A stretch of 64,000 bases of DNA from Nocardia takedensis NBRC 100417 (GTDB lineage Bacteria; Actinomycetota; Actinomycetes; Mycobacteriales; Mycobacteriaceae), in NCBI RefSeq assembly GCF_000308695.1, contig NZ_BAGG01000021.1:62001-126000 (forward strand), given 5' to 3'. Both the position numbers and the translations under genes were made by a program. The notes below the pieces were generated by a model. The model did not search any database. It was not told where the DNA came from and saw nothing but the letters and a program-made list of their open reading frames with translations. Shown here one piece after another: positions 26,742 to 35,698 of this stretch (position 1 is the stretch's first letter; every line of letters begins with the position of its first letter).

Positions 26742-27985
26742 GCACTATCGGCGGATCGGCGGCTCAGACGGAAGGAGGTGGGTGCACGATCACGCAAGAA
26801 CCCGGGGACGACGTTCTCGGCGCCACCTCCGGACCGGAGGCCGTCGATGCGTGGCTGGACGAGCACACGGTCGACCTCGTCCAATGGCGGCGGCACATCC
26901 ACGCCAACCCCGAACTGTCCCGCGCCGAGTTCGCCACGACGGAATTCGTCTCGTCCTGGCTGACCAAAGCGGGCCTCACGCCGCGGCGCATGCCCGGCGG
27001 CACCGGGTTGATCTGCGACATCGGCCCCGCCGACGCCCCCCGCATCGGACTGCGCGCCGACATGGACGCCCTACCGCTCCAGGAATTCACCGGCCTGAGC
27101 TTCGCCTCGACCGTCCCCGGCGTCTCGCACGCCTGCGGCCACGACGCCCACACCACCATCCTGCTCGGCACCGCGCTGGCGCTGGCCGACCTCGACCTGC
27201 CCGTCGGCGTCCGCTTCGTCTTCCAACCCGCCGAAGAGGTCATGCCCGGCGGCGCGATCGACATGGTCGCCGCAGGCGTCATGGAAGGCGTCGACCGCAT
27301 CTTCGCGCTGCACTGCGACCCCCGCCTCGAAGTCGGCCGGGTCGGCGTGCGCGTCGGCGCGATCACCTCCGCCGCCGACACCGTCGAACTCGTCCTGGAC
27401 TCGCCCGGCGGACACACCTCCCGCCCCCACCTGACCAGCGATCTGGTCTACGCCATCGGCACCGTCATCACCGGACTGCCCGGCCTGCTCAGCCGCCGTA
27501 TCGATCCCAGAACCAGCACCGTCATGGTCTGGGGCGCGGTGTCGGCGGGCAAAGCGCCCAACGCCATCCCGCAGACCGGCATGCTCACCGGGACCGTGCG
27601 CACCGGCGACCACGCCACCTGGTCACTGCTCGAACCCATGGTCAACGAGATCGTCGACGGACTGCTGGCCCCCACCGGCGTGCGCTACCAACTGAACTAC
27701 CGCCGCGGCGTGCCGCCGGTCGTCAACGACGAAGAGTCCACCCGGATGTTCGAGAACGCCATCCGCGCCCTCGGCCCCGACGCCCTCGCCGACACGCCCC
27801 AATCCGGCGGCGGCGAGGATTTCTCCTGGTACCTCGAGGAGGTGCCCGGCGCGATGGCCCGCCTCGGCGTGTGGTCCGGCCAGGGCGAACAGTTGGACCT
27901 GCACCAACCTACGTTCGACATCGACGAGCGAGCGTTGGCGGTCGGAGTCCGGGTGATGAGCAAACTCATACTCGACCAGCGCTGA
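26738..27985 (+). CDS. amiA1: M20-family amidohydrolase (AmiA1-like)
   Basis: This 415-residue paralogue of its upstream neighbour has WRRHIHANPELSRAEFATTEF at the start of the catalytic domain. It also has GLRADMDALPLQE, SHACGHDAHTTILLG (metal-binding Cys and His), FQPAEEVMPGGA (Glu pair), ALHCDPRLEVG and the C-terminal SGGGEDFSWYLEEVPGA. These are the hippurate/IAA-amino-acid hydrolase signatures. GTG 26738 overlaps the previous stop. About 40 N-terminal residues precede the catalytic domain and may be poorly conserved; a later start is possible. Two tandem paralogues suggest different N-acyl substrates. Confidence 0.9.
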   Translation: MSTIGGSAAQTEGGGCTITQEPGDDVLGATSGPEAVDAWLDEHTVDLVQWRRHIHANPELSRAEFATTEFVSSWLTKAGLTPRRMPGGTGLICDIGPADAPRIGLRADMDALPLQEFTGLSFASTVPGVSHACGHDAHTTILLGTALALADLDLPVGVRFVFQPAEEVMPGGAIDMVAAGVMEGVDRIFALHCDPRLEVGRVGVRVGAITSAADTVELVLDSPGGHTSRPHLTSDLVYAIGTVITGLPGLLSRRIDPRTSTVMVWGAVSAGKAPNAIPQTGMLTGTVRTGDHATWSLLEPMVNEIVDGLLAPTGVRYQLNYRRGVPPVVNDEESTRMFENAIRALGPDALADTPQSGGGEDFSWYLEEVPGAMARLGVWSGQGEQLDLHQPTFDIDERALAVGVRVMSKLILDQR

Positions 27986-27993
27986 CGAACCCA

Positions 27994-28031
27994 GGGGGCG
28001 GGCTCGACCATCGAAACCGAGCCTGCTCCCC
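27994..28031. terminator. Bidirectional hairpin between convergent genes
   Basis: GGGGCGGGCTCG can pair with CGAGCCTGCTCCCC with one G-U pair and a small bulge, across an 11-nt loop. It lies between amiA1 (+) and the AIG2-like gene (-). Confidence 0.5.
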
Positions 28032-28044
28032 GGCCTGTCGCGTG

Positions 28045-28518
28045 TCAGACCGATCCGGGGCCCACGTTGCGGCTGTTGCGGGTTCGCAGGGCGTGGACGT
28101 ACTCCTCCGGCGCGCCGGACTTTTCGGCGGCGTCGGCCATGACGCCCAGGTAGCGGGCGGAGGGTAGGCCGCCTTCGTAGGCGTCGAGGACGTAGAGCCA
28201 GGCGAGTCTGGGTTCGGTGCCGCTGCCGGGGCTGGGGGTGACGCGCAGGCGGATCTTCTTGTGGATTCCGAAGTCCGAACCTTCCCAGCGATCGAGGCGT
28301 TCCTCGTCTTCCGGGGAGACGTCGTAGAGCACCACGAACACGCGGGAGCCAGGTTCTTCGACGACCGTCGCCAGCGGTCCTTCCCAGCCGATGTCGTCGC
28401 CGGCGAAGGTGAGTCGCCAGCCCTCCAACCAGCCCGTTCCGGACATGGGGGAGTGCGGACAGCGCTCGAGCATCTGGGACGAGTCCATATTCGACCCGTA
28501 GGCGGCGTAGATCGGCAC
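28045..28518 (-). CDS. Gamma-glutamylcyclotransferase/AIG2-like protein (Rv3304-like)
   Basis: This 157-residue protein has the GGCT-like beta-barrel fold. The substrate loop reads AAYGSNMDSSQM at residues 5-16, and DVSPEDEERLDRWEG contains the conserved acidic residue region before a Tyr-rich strand (RLAWLYVLDAYEG). Known relatives cyclise gamma-glutamyl peptides or open gamma-glutamyl amines. It starts at GTG 28518 with TACCCT six bases upstream, fitting a leaderless promoter, and is divergent from lpdA. The same pair occurs in mycobacteria. Substrate unknown. Confidence 0.82.
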   Translation of the reverse strand: MPIYAAYGSNMDSSQMLERCPHSPMSGTGWLEGWRLTFAGDDIGWEGPLATVVEEPGSRVFVVLYDVSPEDEERLDRWEGSDFGIHKKIRLRVTPSPGSGTEPRLAWLYVLDAYEGGLPSARYLGVMADAAEKSGAPEEYVHALRTRNSRNVGPGSV

Positions 28519-28524
28519 GACGCA

Positions 28525-28530
28525 AGGGTA
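28525..28530 (-). promoter_or_regulatory. -10 hexamer (TACCCT) for the AIG2-like gene
   Basis: TACCCT on the minus strand ends six bases before GTG 28518; no ribosome binding site is visible. Confidence 0.4.
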
Positions 28531-28715
28531 GCCAATAACCTTGGCGGATCGCCCCTATCCCGCCCAGAGTGCGCTCCGAGGGCGTCATATGGGGCATGCA
28601 AGGGGGGTTGCGTGCGTCTCGGACGGGTCGAGTCGGCAAGCGTTGCCGGGTGCTCGCCGGATAACGTGATACCCGTTGCCGGAGATCCCGGCGCACAGTC
28701 CGAGCGGAGGAATCC

Positions 28716-30122
28716 ATGACCCGCATTGCGATCATCGGCGGTGGTCCGGCCGGTTACGAGGCGGCGCTGGTCGCGGCCCAGCACGGCGCGCAGGTCACCC
28801 TGGTCGATCGCGACGGGATCGGCGGGGCGTGTGTGCTGTGGGACTGTGTGCCGTCCAAGACGTTCATCGCTTCGACGGGCATCCGCACGGATCTGCGCCG
28901 GGCCAAGGATCTGGGCATCACGCTGGATCCGAGTCAGGCCGGGGTGGAGTTGCCGGAGGTGAACGCGCGCGTGAAGGCGCTGGCGTTGGCGCAGTCCTCC
29001 GACATCAGGACCAAATTGCAGTCGGCCGGGGTGACGGTGCTGTCGGGGCGCGCGGAGTTGACCGAACCGGCGGTGGGGCTCTCGACGAAGCACCGGGTGC
29101 TGGTGCAGCACGAGGCGGGCGAACCGGAGGTGATCGAGGCCGAGGTGGTGTTGATCGCGACGGGGGCGAGTCCGCGGGTGCTGCCGGGGGCGGAACCGGA
29201 CGGTGAGCGGATCCTGAACTGGCGTCAGCTCTACGACCTCGCGGAGTTGCCGGAGACGCTGGTGGTGGTCGGCTCGGGTGTGACGGGCGCCGAATTCGTC
29301 TCCGCTTATACCGAATTGGGTGTGCGAGTGAAATTGGTCTCGAGCCGGGACCGGGTGCTGCCGGGTGAGGACGCGGACGCGGCGCTGGTGTTGGAGGAGG
29401 CGTTGGGCGAACGCGGCGTCGAACTGGTCAAGCACGCCCGCGCCGACGCGGTGGAGCGCACGGCGCAGGGCATCGTGGTGAAGCTGTCCGACGGTCGCAC
29501 GGTGACGGGCACGCACGCGCTGATGACGGTCGGTTCCACCCCGAACACCGGCGATCTGGGGCTGGACCAGGTGGGGATCGAGTTGGATCGCGGCGGCTAC
29601 CTGCGGGTGGACCGGGTCTCGCGCACGGCGATCCCGGGGATCTACGCCGCGGGCGACTGCACCGGTCTGCTGCCGCTGGCCTCGGTGGCGGCGATGCAGG
29701 GCCGGATCGCGATGTACCACGCGTTGGGGGAGGGTGTGAGCCCGATCCGCCTGAAGACGGTGGCCTCGGCGGTGTTCACCCGCCCGGAGATCGCGACGGT
29801 CGGGGTGAGCCAGACCGCCATCGACAACGGCGAGACGCCCGCGCGCACGGTGATGCTGCCGCTGAACACCAATCCGCGCGCGAAGATGTCGGGGTTGCGG
29901 CGCGGTTTCGTGAAGATCTTCTGCCGCCCGGCGACGGGTGTGGTGATCGGCGGCGTGGTGGTGGCCCCGATCGCCTCGGAGCTGATCCAGCCGATCGCGT
30001 TGGCGGTGCAGAACAACCTGACCGTCAACGATCTCGCGCAGACCTTCTCGGTGTATCCCTCCTTGACGGGTTCGGTGACGGAGGCGGCGCGGCAGTTGAT
30101 GCGCCACGACGATCTGGACTGA
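28716..30122 (+). CDS. lpdA: LpdA-type NAD(P)H-quinone oxidoreductase, flavoprotein disulfide reductase family
   Basis: This 468-residue FAD/NAD(P) protein corresponds to mycobacterial LpdA (Rv3303c), which reduces quinones rather than lipoamide. The FAD motif is IIGGGPAGYEAALVAAQHG, the NAD motif is VVVGSGVTGAEFVSAYTELG, and YAAGDCTGLLPLASVAAMQG is the second FAD segment. Here the redox pair is present as Cys39 and Cys44 (GGACVLWDCVPSK); from memory, the M. tuberculosis protein lacks one of these. The C-terminal His-Glu dyad of true lipoamide dehydrogenases is absent: the tail reads SVYPSLTGSVTEAARQLM. ATG 28716 follows GGAGG. Confidence 0.9.
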   Translation: MTRIAIIGGGPAGYEAALVAAQHGAQVTLVDRDGIGGACVLWDCVPSKTFIASTGIRTDLRRAKDLGITLDPSQAGVELPEVNARVKALALAQSSDIRTKLQSAGVTVLSGRAELTEPAVGLSTKHRVLVQHEAGEPEVIEAEVVLIATGASPRVLPGAEPDGERILNWRQLYDLAELPETLVVVGSGVTGAEFVSAYTELGVRVKLVSSRDRVLPGEDADAALVLEEALGERGVELVKHARADAVERTAQGIVVKLSDGRTVTGTHALMTVGSTPNTGDLGLDQVGIELDRGGYLRVDRVSRTAIPGIYAAGDCTGLLPLASVAAMQGRIAMYHALGEGVSPIRLKTVASAVFTRPEIATVGVSQTAIDNGETPARTVMLPLNTNPRAKMSGLRRGFVKIFCRPATGVVIGGVVVAPIASELIQPIALAVQNNLTVNDLAQTFSVYPSLTGSVTEAARQLMRHDDLD

Positions 30123-30198
30123 GCGGGTGCGCGTCACAGGGTGACTTGCGCCCGCGCCGGTTTCGCTTGTAGGTTCTGTGGGTAGGGGAGTCCTTCGG

Positions 30199-30227
30199 GA
30201 TCGGCGGTTCGCGATGAACGGCCGATC
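30199..30227 (+). terminator. Intrinsic terminator-like hairpin after lpdA
   Basis: GATCGGC-G-GTTC and GAAC-G-GCCGATC form an 11-bp stem with one G-G mismatch and a 5-nt GCGAT loop. TTTTCTT begins a few bases downstream. The rest of 30123-30490 (368 bp) also holds a small GTCAC/GTGAC hairpin near 30133-30145 and no convincing gene. Confidence 0.6.
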
Positions 30228-30490
30228 GGTCCGAATTTTCTTGTCGTCGGCCGTGTTCGGTCGCGTTGCCTGCGCGCCGAACATGTGATTGACTCGCCGC
30301 AGAGATGCGATCGATTCCGGTCGCTGGTTCTGTTGTGGGGGAAGGATTTCCTTTCCGAAGCGGGAAACGGCGAACGGCGCGAGGGGCGTTCGACGACCGG
30401 TTCGATGGGTCGTGCGGCACCACGCGTCTCACCATGGGACAACTGTGTGCGGCTGGCCGTGGTCGCACCCGGGAAAGGGAATTGCGAAAA

Positions 30491-31573
30491 GTGAAACATC
30501 GTAAGCCGAGTCGGACCCAGCGGGCGATGGCGAGCACATCGCTGCCGTTGGCCGCCGCGGCCGCCGTGGCCACGCTTCTCGCGGCGCCGGCGGGGGCTGT
30601 TCCGAACGAACCGGCAGCACCCACCACTCCCGCGCCCGCGCCCGCGCAGCCGGGTGTGGAGGCCGAGAACACGCCGAACACCAATACGCCGAACGGCCCG
30701 GAGACCCAGAAGCCGCAGAAGCCGGGTACTCCGACCACGCCGAGTCAGCCGGGTGTCACCACCCCGGATCCGGATCAGGCGTTGCCCGATCCGTCGAAGG
30801 ATCCGAAGCTGTCCGCGCCGACTCAGCCGGGTGTCACCACCCCGCGCGTCGCGCCGCTGCCGGTGCCGGGCCAGTCCACCAACCCGGGTCAGCAGGCGGT
30901 CGGCCCCGATCAGCCCGCCGCGGTGCCGGGCGCCGACACCACCCCGCAGCAGCCGGGCCGCGCGCAGCCAGGGGCGACCCAGCCGGGCGGAACCCAGCAG
31001 AGCACCCCGGGCAGCACTCCCGGATCGGATTCGAATACCCGTCCGGCGCAACCGCAGTCGGAATCCGAGACGCTGGTGCAGCAGCCGCGCTGGTCGGCCC
31101 CGCGCCTCGAGTCGGCCCCGGCCGCGCCGGTCGTGGAGATGACGGGTCCGCGCACCGAGGTGGGCGCGAACATCGACGGCGGCACCGTGCTGCCGGGGTA
31201 TGTCGCCAACACCCACCACTTCAGCAACCAGGCCGGTTATGTCGGCACCATCGGTTACAGCACGCCGACGGGTGCGGGCGAGGCCGGCGTGTCGGTCGAG
31301 TTCGTCGACGCGAACACCGTGTCGGTGAGCACCTACACCGGCGGTCAGGGTCTGGCGGACAACAAGAACACGCTGGTCCTGGACACCACGCAGGTGAACG
31401 CGGCCAAGGCCGCGGTCGAGCAGTGGATCGTCCAGCAGCCGGGTGGCGCCGCCGCGCTCGAAGCGGCTGCGCAGGTTAAACTTCCCGCGATCGTTCCGCC
31501 GGGCGACGTCGTCCCGCAGACGGTCAATGTGGCCGGCATCACCACGCAGTGGGGTGGCTCGGTCCAGTACTGA
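30491..31573 (+). CDS. Secreted Pro/Thr-rich protein with C-terminal globular domain
   Basis: The 360-residue product has a signal peptide: a basic N-terminus (MKHRKPSRTQR), a hydrophobic core (SLPLAAAAAVATLLAA) and a likely cleavage after PAGA near residue 36. Residues 37-205 are Pro, Thr, Gln and Gly-rich, with several QPG and QPGVTTP repeats, suiting a cell-wall-spanning stalk. The last about 135 residues (from VVEMTGPRTEVGANIDGG) look folded and beta-rich. GTG 30491 is preferred; the frame is open upstream but that part is unlike a signal. I do not recognise the C-terminal domain. It stands before another envelope-type gene. Confidence 0.8.
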   Translation: MKHRKPSRTQRAMASTSLPLAAAAAVATLLAAPAGAVPNEPAAPTTPAPAPAQPGVEAENTPNTNTPNGPETQKPQKPGTPTTPSQPGVTTPDPDQALPDPSKDPKLSAPTQPGVTTPRVAPLPVPGQSTNPGQQAVGPDQPAAVPGADTTPQQPGRAQPGATQPGGTQQSTPGSTPGSDSNTRPAQPQSESETLVQQPRWSAPRLESAPAAPVVEMTGPRTEVGANIDGGTVLPGYVANTHHFSNQAGYVGTIGYSTPTGAGEAGVSVEFVDANTVSVSTYTGGQGLADNKNTLVLDTTQVNAAKAAVEQWIVQQPGGAAALEAAAQVKLPAIVPPGDVVPQTVNVAGITTQWGGSVQY

Positions 31574-31587
31574 CGAGCTGTTTCCTC

Positions 31588-31619
31588 GGGTGGGGCGGTC
31601 GTACGCGGCCGCCCCACTC
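31588..31619 (+). terminator. GC-rich hairpin terminator
   Basis: GTGGGGCGG pairs with CCGCCCCAC, with two further outer pairs including one G-U, around a 10-nt loop, starting 15 bases after the stop of the secreted-protein gene. Confidence 0.6.
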
Positions 31620-31642
31620 GTGTGTCTCGGGAAGGATTGGGT

Positions 31643-32644
31643 GTGAGTTCCGAGCGTGACGCGAAGGACGACGAGTCGGGCGGTGCCCGGTCGGAATTCG
31701 GTCCGCCGACCGGTGATTTCGGTCCTCCGCTGGGCGATTTCGGTCCTCCGTTGGAGGAGGTGCGTCCACCGATCGCCGACTTCGGTGAGCCGACGGGGAT
31801 CGAACGGGGCTGGTCGGTGCCGCAACCGCCGGGGGAGTTGCCCGCGGTGGGTTGGCGACCGGCGGGGGACGGGCCGCCGCCCGCCCCGCCCGAGCAGTTC
31901 CGCGCTCCCGAGGCCGCGCCGCCGGAGGTCGAGGAGACGGTGCGGCACGCGCCCGCCTCGCCGCCGTCGGGTGGTGTGGACGCGTGGTGGAGTCCCACCG
32001 ACACCGGGGAGATCCCGAAGCCGCCGGAGCCGCCGCGCCGTCCCGAGCCGGGCCTGTCGTGGGCCGACGATCCGATCGCCAAGCGGTTGGCGCCGGGGTC
32101 GTCCGCAGTGGAACCGAAGAGTTCCGGGGGCGGGTCGCGGCTGATGCTGCTCGGTGTCGCGGCCGGTGTGGTGCTGGTGATCGCGGTGATCGGCACGATC
32201 GTCGCGCTGACCCGCGGTGGTGGCGAGGAACCGGGCGGCGGCACGGTGCGGCCGATCGAGACGACGGCGGCGCTGAGTTGCCCGGCGAGCCGGGACGGCA
32301 AGGTCACGGTGGGCAACGGTCCCGGCGGGACCACGCGCGGCGCGGACGCGATCCTGGGGTTCCAGTACGCGTTCTACGTCGACCGCAACGGTGAGCGGGT
32401 GCGCGGTTTCGTCGCGCCGGACGCGGCGAACATCTCCACCGCCGATGTGATCCAGTCGGCGATCTCCGAGCAGATCCCGCCGGGGACGACGCATTGCCTG
32501 CGCATCACCGAAGTCGCGGTGGACACCTTCGAGGTGGACCTGACCGAGCATCGCCCGGACGGCACCACCACGGTCTACCGTCAGACGGTGACCACCGTCG
32601 AGCGGGAGGGCCGGATTCTGATCTTCGCCATCGACGGGCGCTGA
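31643..32644 (+). CDS. Single-pass membrane protein with Pro-rich cytoplasmic region and extracytoplasmic domain
   Basis: This 333-residue protein has about 165 disordered residues rich in Pro, Glu and Gly, including three GPP(T/L)(G/E)(D/E) units near the N-terminus. A single membrane helix follows at about 172-195 (LMLLGVAAGVVLVIAVIGTIVAL), then a globular domain from about 215 to the end. The domain has two cysteines (LSCPASRDGKV and THCLRITEV) able to form a disulfide. I start it at GTG 31643 because GAAGGA lies upstream. The domain resembles unnamed actinobacterial families; function unknown. It is probably co-regulated with the preceding secreted protein. Confidence 0.75.
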   Translation: MSSERDAKDDESGGARSEFGPPTGDFGPPLGDFGPPLEEVRPPIADFGEPTGIERGWSVPQPPGELPAVGWRPAGDGPPPAPPEQFRAPEAAPPEVEETVRHAPASPPSGGVDAWWSPTDTGEIPKPPEPPRRPEPGLSWADDPIAKRLAPGSSAVEPKSSGGGSRLMLLGVAAGVVLVIAVIGTIVALTRGGGEEPGGGTVRPIETTAALSCPASRDGKVTVGNGPGGTTRGADAILGFQYAFYVDRNGERVRGFVAPDAANISTADVIQSAISEQIPPGTTHCLRITEVAVDTFEVDLTEHRPDGTTTVYRQTVTTVEREGRILIFAIDGR

Positions 32645-32660
32645 CCAGCGATTGTTTCGA

Positions 32661-32698
32661 GAGGGGCCGTTGTCGCGACTGTGCGGCGGCGGCCCCTC
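32661..32698 (+). terminator. Hairpin terminator
   Basis: GAGGGGCCG and CGGCCCCTC form a perfect 9-bp stem around a 20-nt loop, about 16 bases after the stop codon. Confidence 0.6.
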
Positions 32699-32812
32699 CC
32701 GCTGTGTTCGCACCACGAGTGATCCCATGATCTGAGACGGCAATTTCATATTCTGGTCACGGCTGTGCGATGGTGGAGGTATCCCGCAGCGGCGTCCCCC
32801 TCGGAGGTTTCC

Positions 32813-34018
32813 ATGTCTACGAATCTGCCCCGACTCTCGGGCAAACTCGACGGACTGCGCAGTTCGGCCATTCGCGACCTGCTCGAACTCACCTCGCGGG
32901 ACGAGATCATCGGCCTCGCGGGCGGCCTGCCCGACGCCGCGCTGATGCCGCGCGACCGCATCGCCGCCGCCGCCGACCGCGCCCTCACCGATACCGGCGT
33001 CCTCCAGTACACCGAATCCTCCGGGTGGGGTCCGCTGCGCGCGGTGCTCGCCGAACGGGAGTCCGCCCGCCTCGGTCGCCCCGTCCCGACCGCCGAGATC
33101 TTCGTCACCCACGGCTCCCAACAGGCGCTGTCGCTACTGGCCGAGGTCCTGCTCGATCCGGGCGCACTGGTGGTGGTCGAGGACCCCGCCTACGTGGGCG
33201 CGCTGCAGGTCTTCCGCGCGGCCGGTGCGCGCATCGTCGCGGTCCCTTTGGACGAGCAGGGCATGCGGGTCGACCTGCTGCGTGAGTTGCTCGACCGCGG
33301 CGAACGGCCCGCGGCGGTCCACACCGTCAGCAATTTCCACAACCCGGGCGGGGTCACGCTGAGTCCCGCCCGTCGCGCCGAGTTGGCCGACCTGGCGGAG
33401 CGCTTCGGATTCTGGGTGATCGAGGACGACCCCTACGGCGAGTTGTGGTTCGACACGCCCGCGCCCGCCCCGGTCGCGACCGGTTCCCGGTCGGTGATCC
33501 GGCTCTCCAGCACCTCCAAGATCATCGCGCCGACCTTGCGGGTGGGGTGGATGGTCGCCCCCGACCGCGTCTGCCGCGCGGTGGAACTGCTCAAACAGGG
33601 CGCTGACCTGTGCGGATCGGCGCTGACCCAGCAGATCGCCACCGAACTGCTCGCCGACCGGACCTGGTTGGACGCGCACGTCGACACGATCCGCGCCACC
33701 TACAGCCATCGCGCCAAGGCCCTCGTGCACGCCGTGCGCGCCGCCTTCGGCGATCGGATCACCTGCACCGAGGCCGCGGGCGGCATGTTCGTGTGGGCGG
33801 CGTTCACCGACGGCACCGACACCTCGGCGCTACTGCCGACCGCGGTGGACCACGGCGTCGCCTACGTCCCCGGCGCGGCCTTCGCCGTCGACGGCGGATA
33901 TCGCGACGCGTTGCGGATGTGCTTCACCACCTCCGACGCCCCGGTGCTCGAGCAAGCCGTCGAGCGTCTGGTCCGCGCGCACGCGGCGGTGGGCGGGGCT
34001 CAGTCCAGCCAGCCGTAG
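32813..34018 (+). CDS. PLP-dependent fold-type I aminotransferase (2-aminoadipate/MocR-catalytic-domain type)
   Basis: This 401-residue aminotransferase has [28 protein letters not shown] cofactor segment ([22 protein letters not shown]), the Asp/Tyr strand [13 protein letters not shown] and the Schiff-base lysine in [17 protein letters not shown] (about residue 227). It looks like the catalytic part of MocR-like proteins or LysN/alpha-aminoadipate aminotransferases, without a DNA-binding domain. ATG 32813 follows CGGAGG. Its last 19 bp overlap the convergent glpK gene. The substrate cannot be told from sequence. Confidence 0.9.
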   Translation: MSTNLPRLSGKLDGLRSSAIRDLLELTSRDEIIGLAGGLPDAALMPRDRIAAAADRALTDTGVLQYTESSGWGPLRAVLAERESARLGRPVPTAEIFVTHGSQQALSLLAEVLLDPGALVVVEDPAYVGALQVFRAAGARIVAVPLDEQGMRVDLLRELLDRGERPAAVHTVSNFHNPGGVTLSPARRAELADLAERFGFWVIEDDPYGELWFDTPAPAPVATGSRSVIRLSSTSKIIAPTLRVGWMVAPDRVCRAVELLKQGADLCGSALTQQIATELLADRTWLDAHVDTIRATYSHRAKALVHAVRAAFGDRITCTEAAGGMFVWAAFTDGTDTSALLPTAVDHGVAYVPGAAFAVDGGYRDALRMCFTTSDAPVLEQAVERLVRAHAAVGGAQSSQP

Positions 34019-35499
34019 GTGCGTTCGACGGCCTTGTTCCACTCGGCCAGTCGCTGGTCGCGATTCTCGGCCGTCATGGTGGGCCGCCAGGTCTTGTCCG
34101 CGGTCCAGTTCGCCACGATCTCGTCGGTGCCGCCCCAGTAGCCGACGGCCAGGCCGGCCGCGTAGGCGGCGCCCAGCGCGGTGGTCTCGTTGACCACCGG
34201 ACGCACCACCGGCACGTCGAGGATGTCGGACTGGAACTGCATGAGCAGATCGTTGCCGACCATGCCGCCGTCGACCTTGAGTGTGGTCAATTCCAGTCCG
34301 AGACGCTGGGATTCGGTGTCGGCGCGCATGGCGTCGACCACCTCGCGGGTCTGGAACGCGGTGGACTCCAGCACCGCGCGCGCCAGGTGCGAGCGGTTGA
34401 CGAACCGGGTGAGTCCGGCGATGACCCCGCGCGCGTCGGGACGCCAGCGCGGGGCGAACAGGCCGGAGAAAGCGGGCACGATGTAGGCGCCGCCGTTGTC
34501 GTCGACCTCGCGGGCCAGCGCCTCGATCTCCTCGGCGGCGGAGATGATGCCGAGGTTGTCGCGGAACCACTGCACCAGCGACCCGGTGACCGCGATCGAG
34601 CCCTCCAGCGCGTAGACCGGTGGTCGCTCGCCCAGGCGGTAGCAGACGGTGGTGAGCAGTCCGTGCTTGCTGAACACGGCCGTCTCGCCGGTGTTGAGCA
34701 GCATGAAATTGCCGGTGCCGTAGGTGTTCTTGGCCTCGCCGGGCGACAGGCACGCCTGCCCGAAGGTCGCCGCCTGCTGGTCGCCGAGGATGCCCGCGAC
34801 GGGCACGCCCGCGAGCGGGCCCGCGGTGATCTCGCCGTAGACCTCCGAGGAACTGCGGATGCGCGGCAGCATCGCCGTCGGCACGCCGAACTCCGCGCAG
34901 ATCTCCGTGTCCCAGTCCAGGGTGCGCAGGTCCATGAGCATGGTGCGCGAGGCGTTGGTGACGTCGGTGACGTTTTCGCCGGTCAGATTCCACAGCACCC
35001 AGCTGTCGATGGTGCCGAAGCACAGCTCACCGGCCTCGGCGCGTTGCCGGGCGCCGTCGACGTGGTCCAGGATCCACCGCAGTTTCGGCCCCGCGAAGTA
35101 GGTGGACAGCGGCAGGCCGGTGCGGTCCTGGTAGCGGGCGGGCCCCTCGTCGCCGCCGAGTTCGGCGACCAGTCGATCCGTGCGGGTGTCCTGCCATACG
35201 ATCGCGTTGTGGATCGGCGTGCCGGTCTCGCGTTCCCACACGACGGTGGTCTCGCGCTGGTTCGTCACGCCCACCGCGGCGATGTCGGCGGCGGTCAGGT
35301 CCAGGTCCGCGAGCACCTCGCCGAGTACGGATTCGGTGTTGCGCCAGATGGTCCGGGCGTCGTGCTCGACCCAGCCGGGGCGCGGGAAGATCTGTTCGTG
35401 CTCGCGCTGGGCGACGCCGACGACCCGCCCCTGCCTGTCGAAGACGATGCACCGACTCGAGGTCGTGCCTTGGTCGATGGCGGCCACATAGCGACGCAT
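34000..35499 (-). CDS. glpK: Glycerol kinase
   Basis: This 499-residue FGGY-family kinase phosphorylates glycerol to sn-glycerol-3-phosphate. The N-terminal ATP-binding loop is [16 protein letters not shown], glycerol contacts include [10 protein letters not shown] and WQDTRTD, and the C-terminal domain has [21 protein letters not shown] and [16 protein letters not shown]. Length is typical. It starts at ATG 35499, divergent from glpD with a 199-bp gap, and a TAGCCT hexamer sits six bases before it. No glycerol facilitator gene is adjacent. Confidence 0.97.
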   Translation of the reverse strand: MRRYVAAIDQGTTSSRCIVFDRQGRVVGVAQREHEQIFPRPGWVEHDARTIWRNTESVLGEVLADLDLTAADIAAVGVTNQRETTVVWERETGTPIHNAIVWQDTRTDRLVAELGGDEGPARYQDRTGLPLSTYFAGPKLRWILDHVDGARQRAEAGELCFGTIDSWVLWNLTGENVTDVTNASRTMLMDLRTLDWDTEICAEFGVPTAMLPRIRSSSEVYGEITAGPLAGVPVAGILGDQQAATFGQACLSPGEAKNTYGTGNFMLLNTGETAVFSKHGLLTTVCYRLGERPPVYALEGSIAVTGSLVQWFRDNLGIISAAEEIEALAREVDDNGGAYIVPAFSGLFAPRWRPDARGVIAGLTRFVNRSHLARAVLESTAFQTREVVDAMRADTESQRLGLELTTLKVDGGMVGNDLLMQFQSDILDVPVVRPVVNETTALGAAYAAGLAVGYWGGTDEIVANWTADKTWRPTMTAENRDQRLAEWNKAVERTYGWLD

Positions 35500-35505
35500 T
35501 GGAGA

Positions 35506-35511
35506 AGGCTA
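35506..35511 (-). promoter_or_regulatory. -10 hexamer (TAGCCT) for glpK
   Basis: TAGCCT on the minus strand ends six bases before ATG 35499, consistent with a leaderless glpK transcript. Confidence 0.45.
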
Positions 35512-35660
35512 CTAAAGGACCGCCGATCGGTGTTCGAATGTGCCGGCGAACGCCGCTCCCTGCGCGCGGGGCCCGCGCCGAGGATAGGGTGGCTGTGTTA
35601 CCGGCGAGTAGAGCGCGGGACACGTGGTCGGCGGCCGCCTGTCCGAGCGGATCGTTCGCC

Positions 35661-35666
35661 TAGGTT
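35661..35666 (+). promoter_or_regulatory. -10 hexamer (TAGGTT) for glpD
   Basis: TAGGTT lies about 32 bases before ATG 35699. Here a short leader with GAGGAGG is used, unlike divergent glpK. Confidence 0.4.
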
Positions 35667-35698
35667 GGACAGCACCGTCGTCGGTTGAGGAGGCGAGT

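Noticed and set aside
28716..30122. Dihydrolipoamide dehydrogenase of a 2-oxoacid complex
   Set aside because: No His-Glu dyad at the C-terminus and no E1/E2 genes nearby; the neighbourhood is that of LpdA.
27966..33121. Very long minus-strand open frames opposite lpdA and the envelope genes
   Set aside because: Opposite-strand frames stay open because of extreme GC3; the plus-strand genes have family motifs and ribosome binding sites.
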